From: a virus
IMG/VR virus record: IMGVR_UViG_3300032282_002850
Location: 1 to 21,637 of that record
Direction: 5' to 3' (one strand)
DNA length: 21,637 bases
Positions 21,451-21,637 of this stretch are shown piece after piece. Both the position numbers and the translations under genes were made by a program. Each line of letters begins with the position of its first letter. The first letter of the stretch is position 1. Below the pieces are notes generated by a model, which was not told the origin of the DNA, did no database searches, and saw nothing but the letters and a program-made list of their open reading frames with translations.

Positions 21451-21637
21451 AGCATTTGCATATAACCCAACTCAAGCAACAATTACAGGAACTACTAATG
21501 TGGGTACCTTATGTATAGGAGTATCTGCTTTAGATTTTAGTTCAAAACCTGGCGGATTGACTTGGTGGATGGGACCAGAAGAAACTAACGTTTATATCAT
21601 AGCTAAAGATGTCTCTACACAAAATTTTCCGACGCAA
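21440..21637 (+). CDS. Paralogue of the preceding surface protein, 3' end outside window
   Basis: 66 residues of an open frame running off the window. The start MATRAFAYNP and the later SSKPGGLTWWMGPEE repeat the N-terminal module of the upstream gene, roughly 20 of 60 positions being identical by eye. The ATG overlaps the previous stop by 11 bases in another frame. The C-terminal domain is not visible. Confidence 0.8.
   Translation, partial: MATRAFAYNPTQATITGTTNVGTLCIGVSALDFSSKPGGLTWWMGPEETNVYIIAKDVSTQNFPTQ

Overview
The window looks like part of the late region of a large, AT-rich, T4-type contractile-tailed phage. The best anchors are a gp17-type large terminase (ATPase plus nuclease), a T4 gp26-type baseplate protein, an acidic prohead-core-like protein, and a repeated ATAAATAA box upstream of genes that resembles the T4 late promoter TATAAATA. 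The host is probably a Bacteroidota/Flavobacteriia bacterium. Start codons have A-rich leaders with almost no Shine-Dalgarno sequence, and a bS21 ribosomal protein is encoded; this host assignment is inference. All genes run on the + strand, tightly packed and often overlapping by a few bases. No tRNA, rRNA, CRISPR array or insertion sequence was seen.

Layout. (1) 2-3187: terminase, a small unknown protein, an ECF-like sigma factor and a tail-anchored membrane protein. (2) 3212-4238: two overlapping membrane proteins behind a late box. (3) 4274-8108: unknown, probably structural proteins, the gp26-like baseplate protein with a small partner, then a coiled-coil protein and an envelope-anchored protein. 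(4) 8110-11955: two large unknown proteins, probably of the virion. The first ends in LysM. The second is a transcription unit of its own, with codon bias for high expression and a strong terminator. (5) 12057-14678: an island without late boxes, holding a small basic protein, an FkbM methyltransferase, an MBD4-like DNA glycosylase and a protein resembling T4 DNA beta-glucosyltransferase. (6) 14720-20405: a late block with a large protein carrying a pretoxin-like membrane module, an ATP-grasp-like protein, bS21, a NUDIX hydrolase, an M15+GH19 peptidoglycan hydrolase, an unknown acidic protein and the core-like acidic protein. (7) 20482-end: two tandem paralogous surface proteins; the first has a LamG-like domain and the second is cut by the window edge.

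Three ideas tie the region together. First, the sigma factor near the terminase is a good candidate for reading the ATAAATAA boxes, which mostly sit 15-18 bases before start codons. Second, several proteins in block 6 (NUDIX, M15/GH19, acidic core protein, perhaps the pretoxin-like protein) begin with short peptides resembling the T4 capsid-targeting sequence, ending in an (L/I/V)-N-E-(S/A) site like that cut by the prohead protease. They may therefore be packaged in the head and ejected into the host. Third, the island of block 5 could make, decorate and repair a modified base in phage DNA. Its glycosyltransferase and methyltransferase could instead act on virion glycans.
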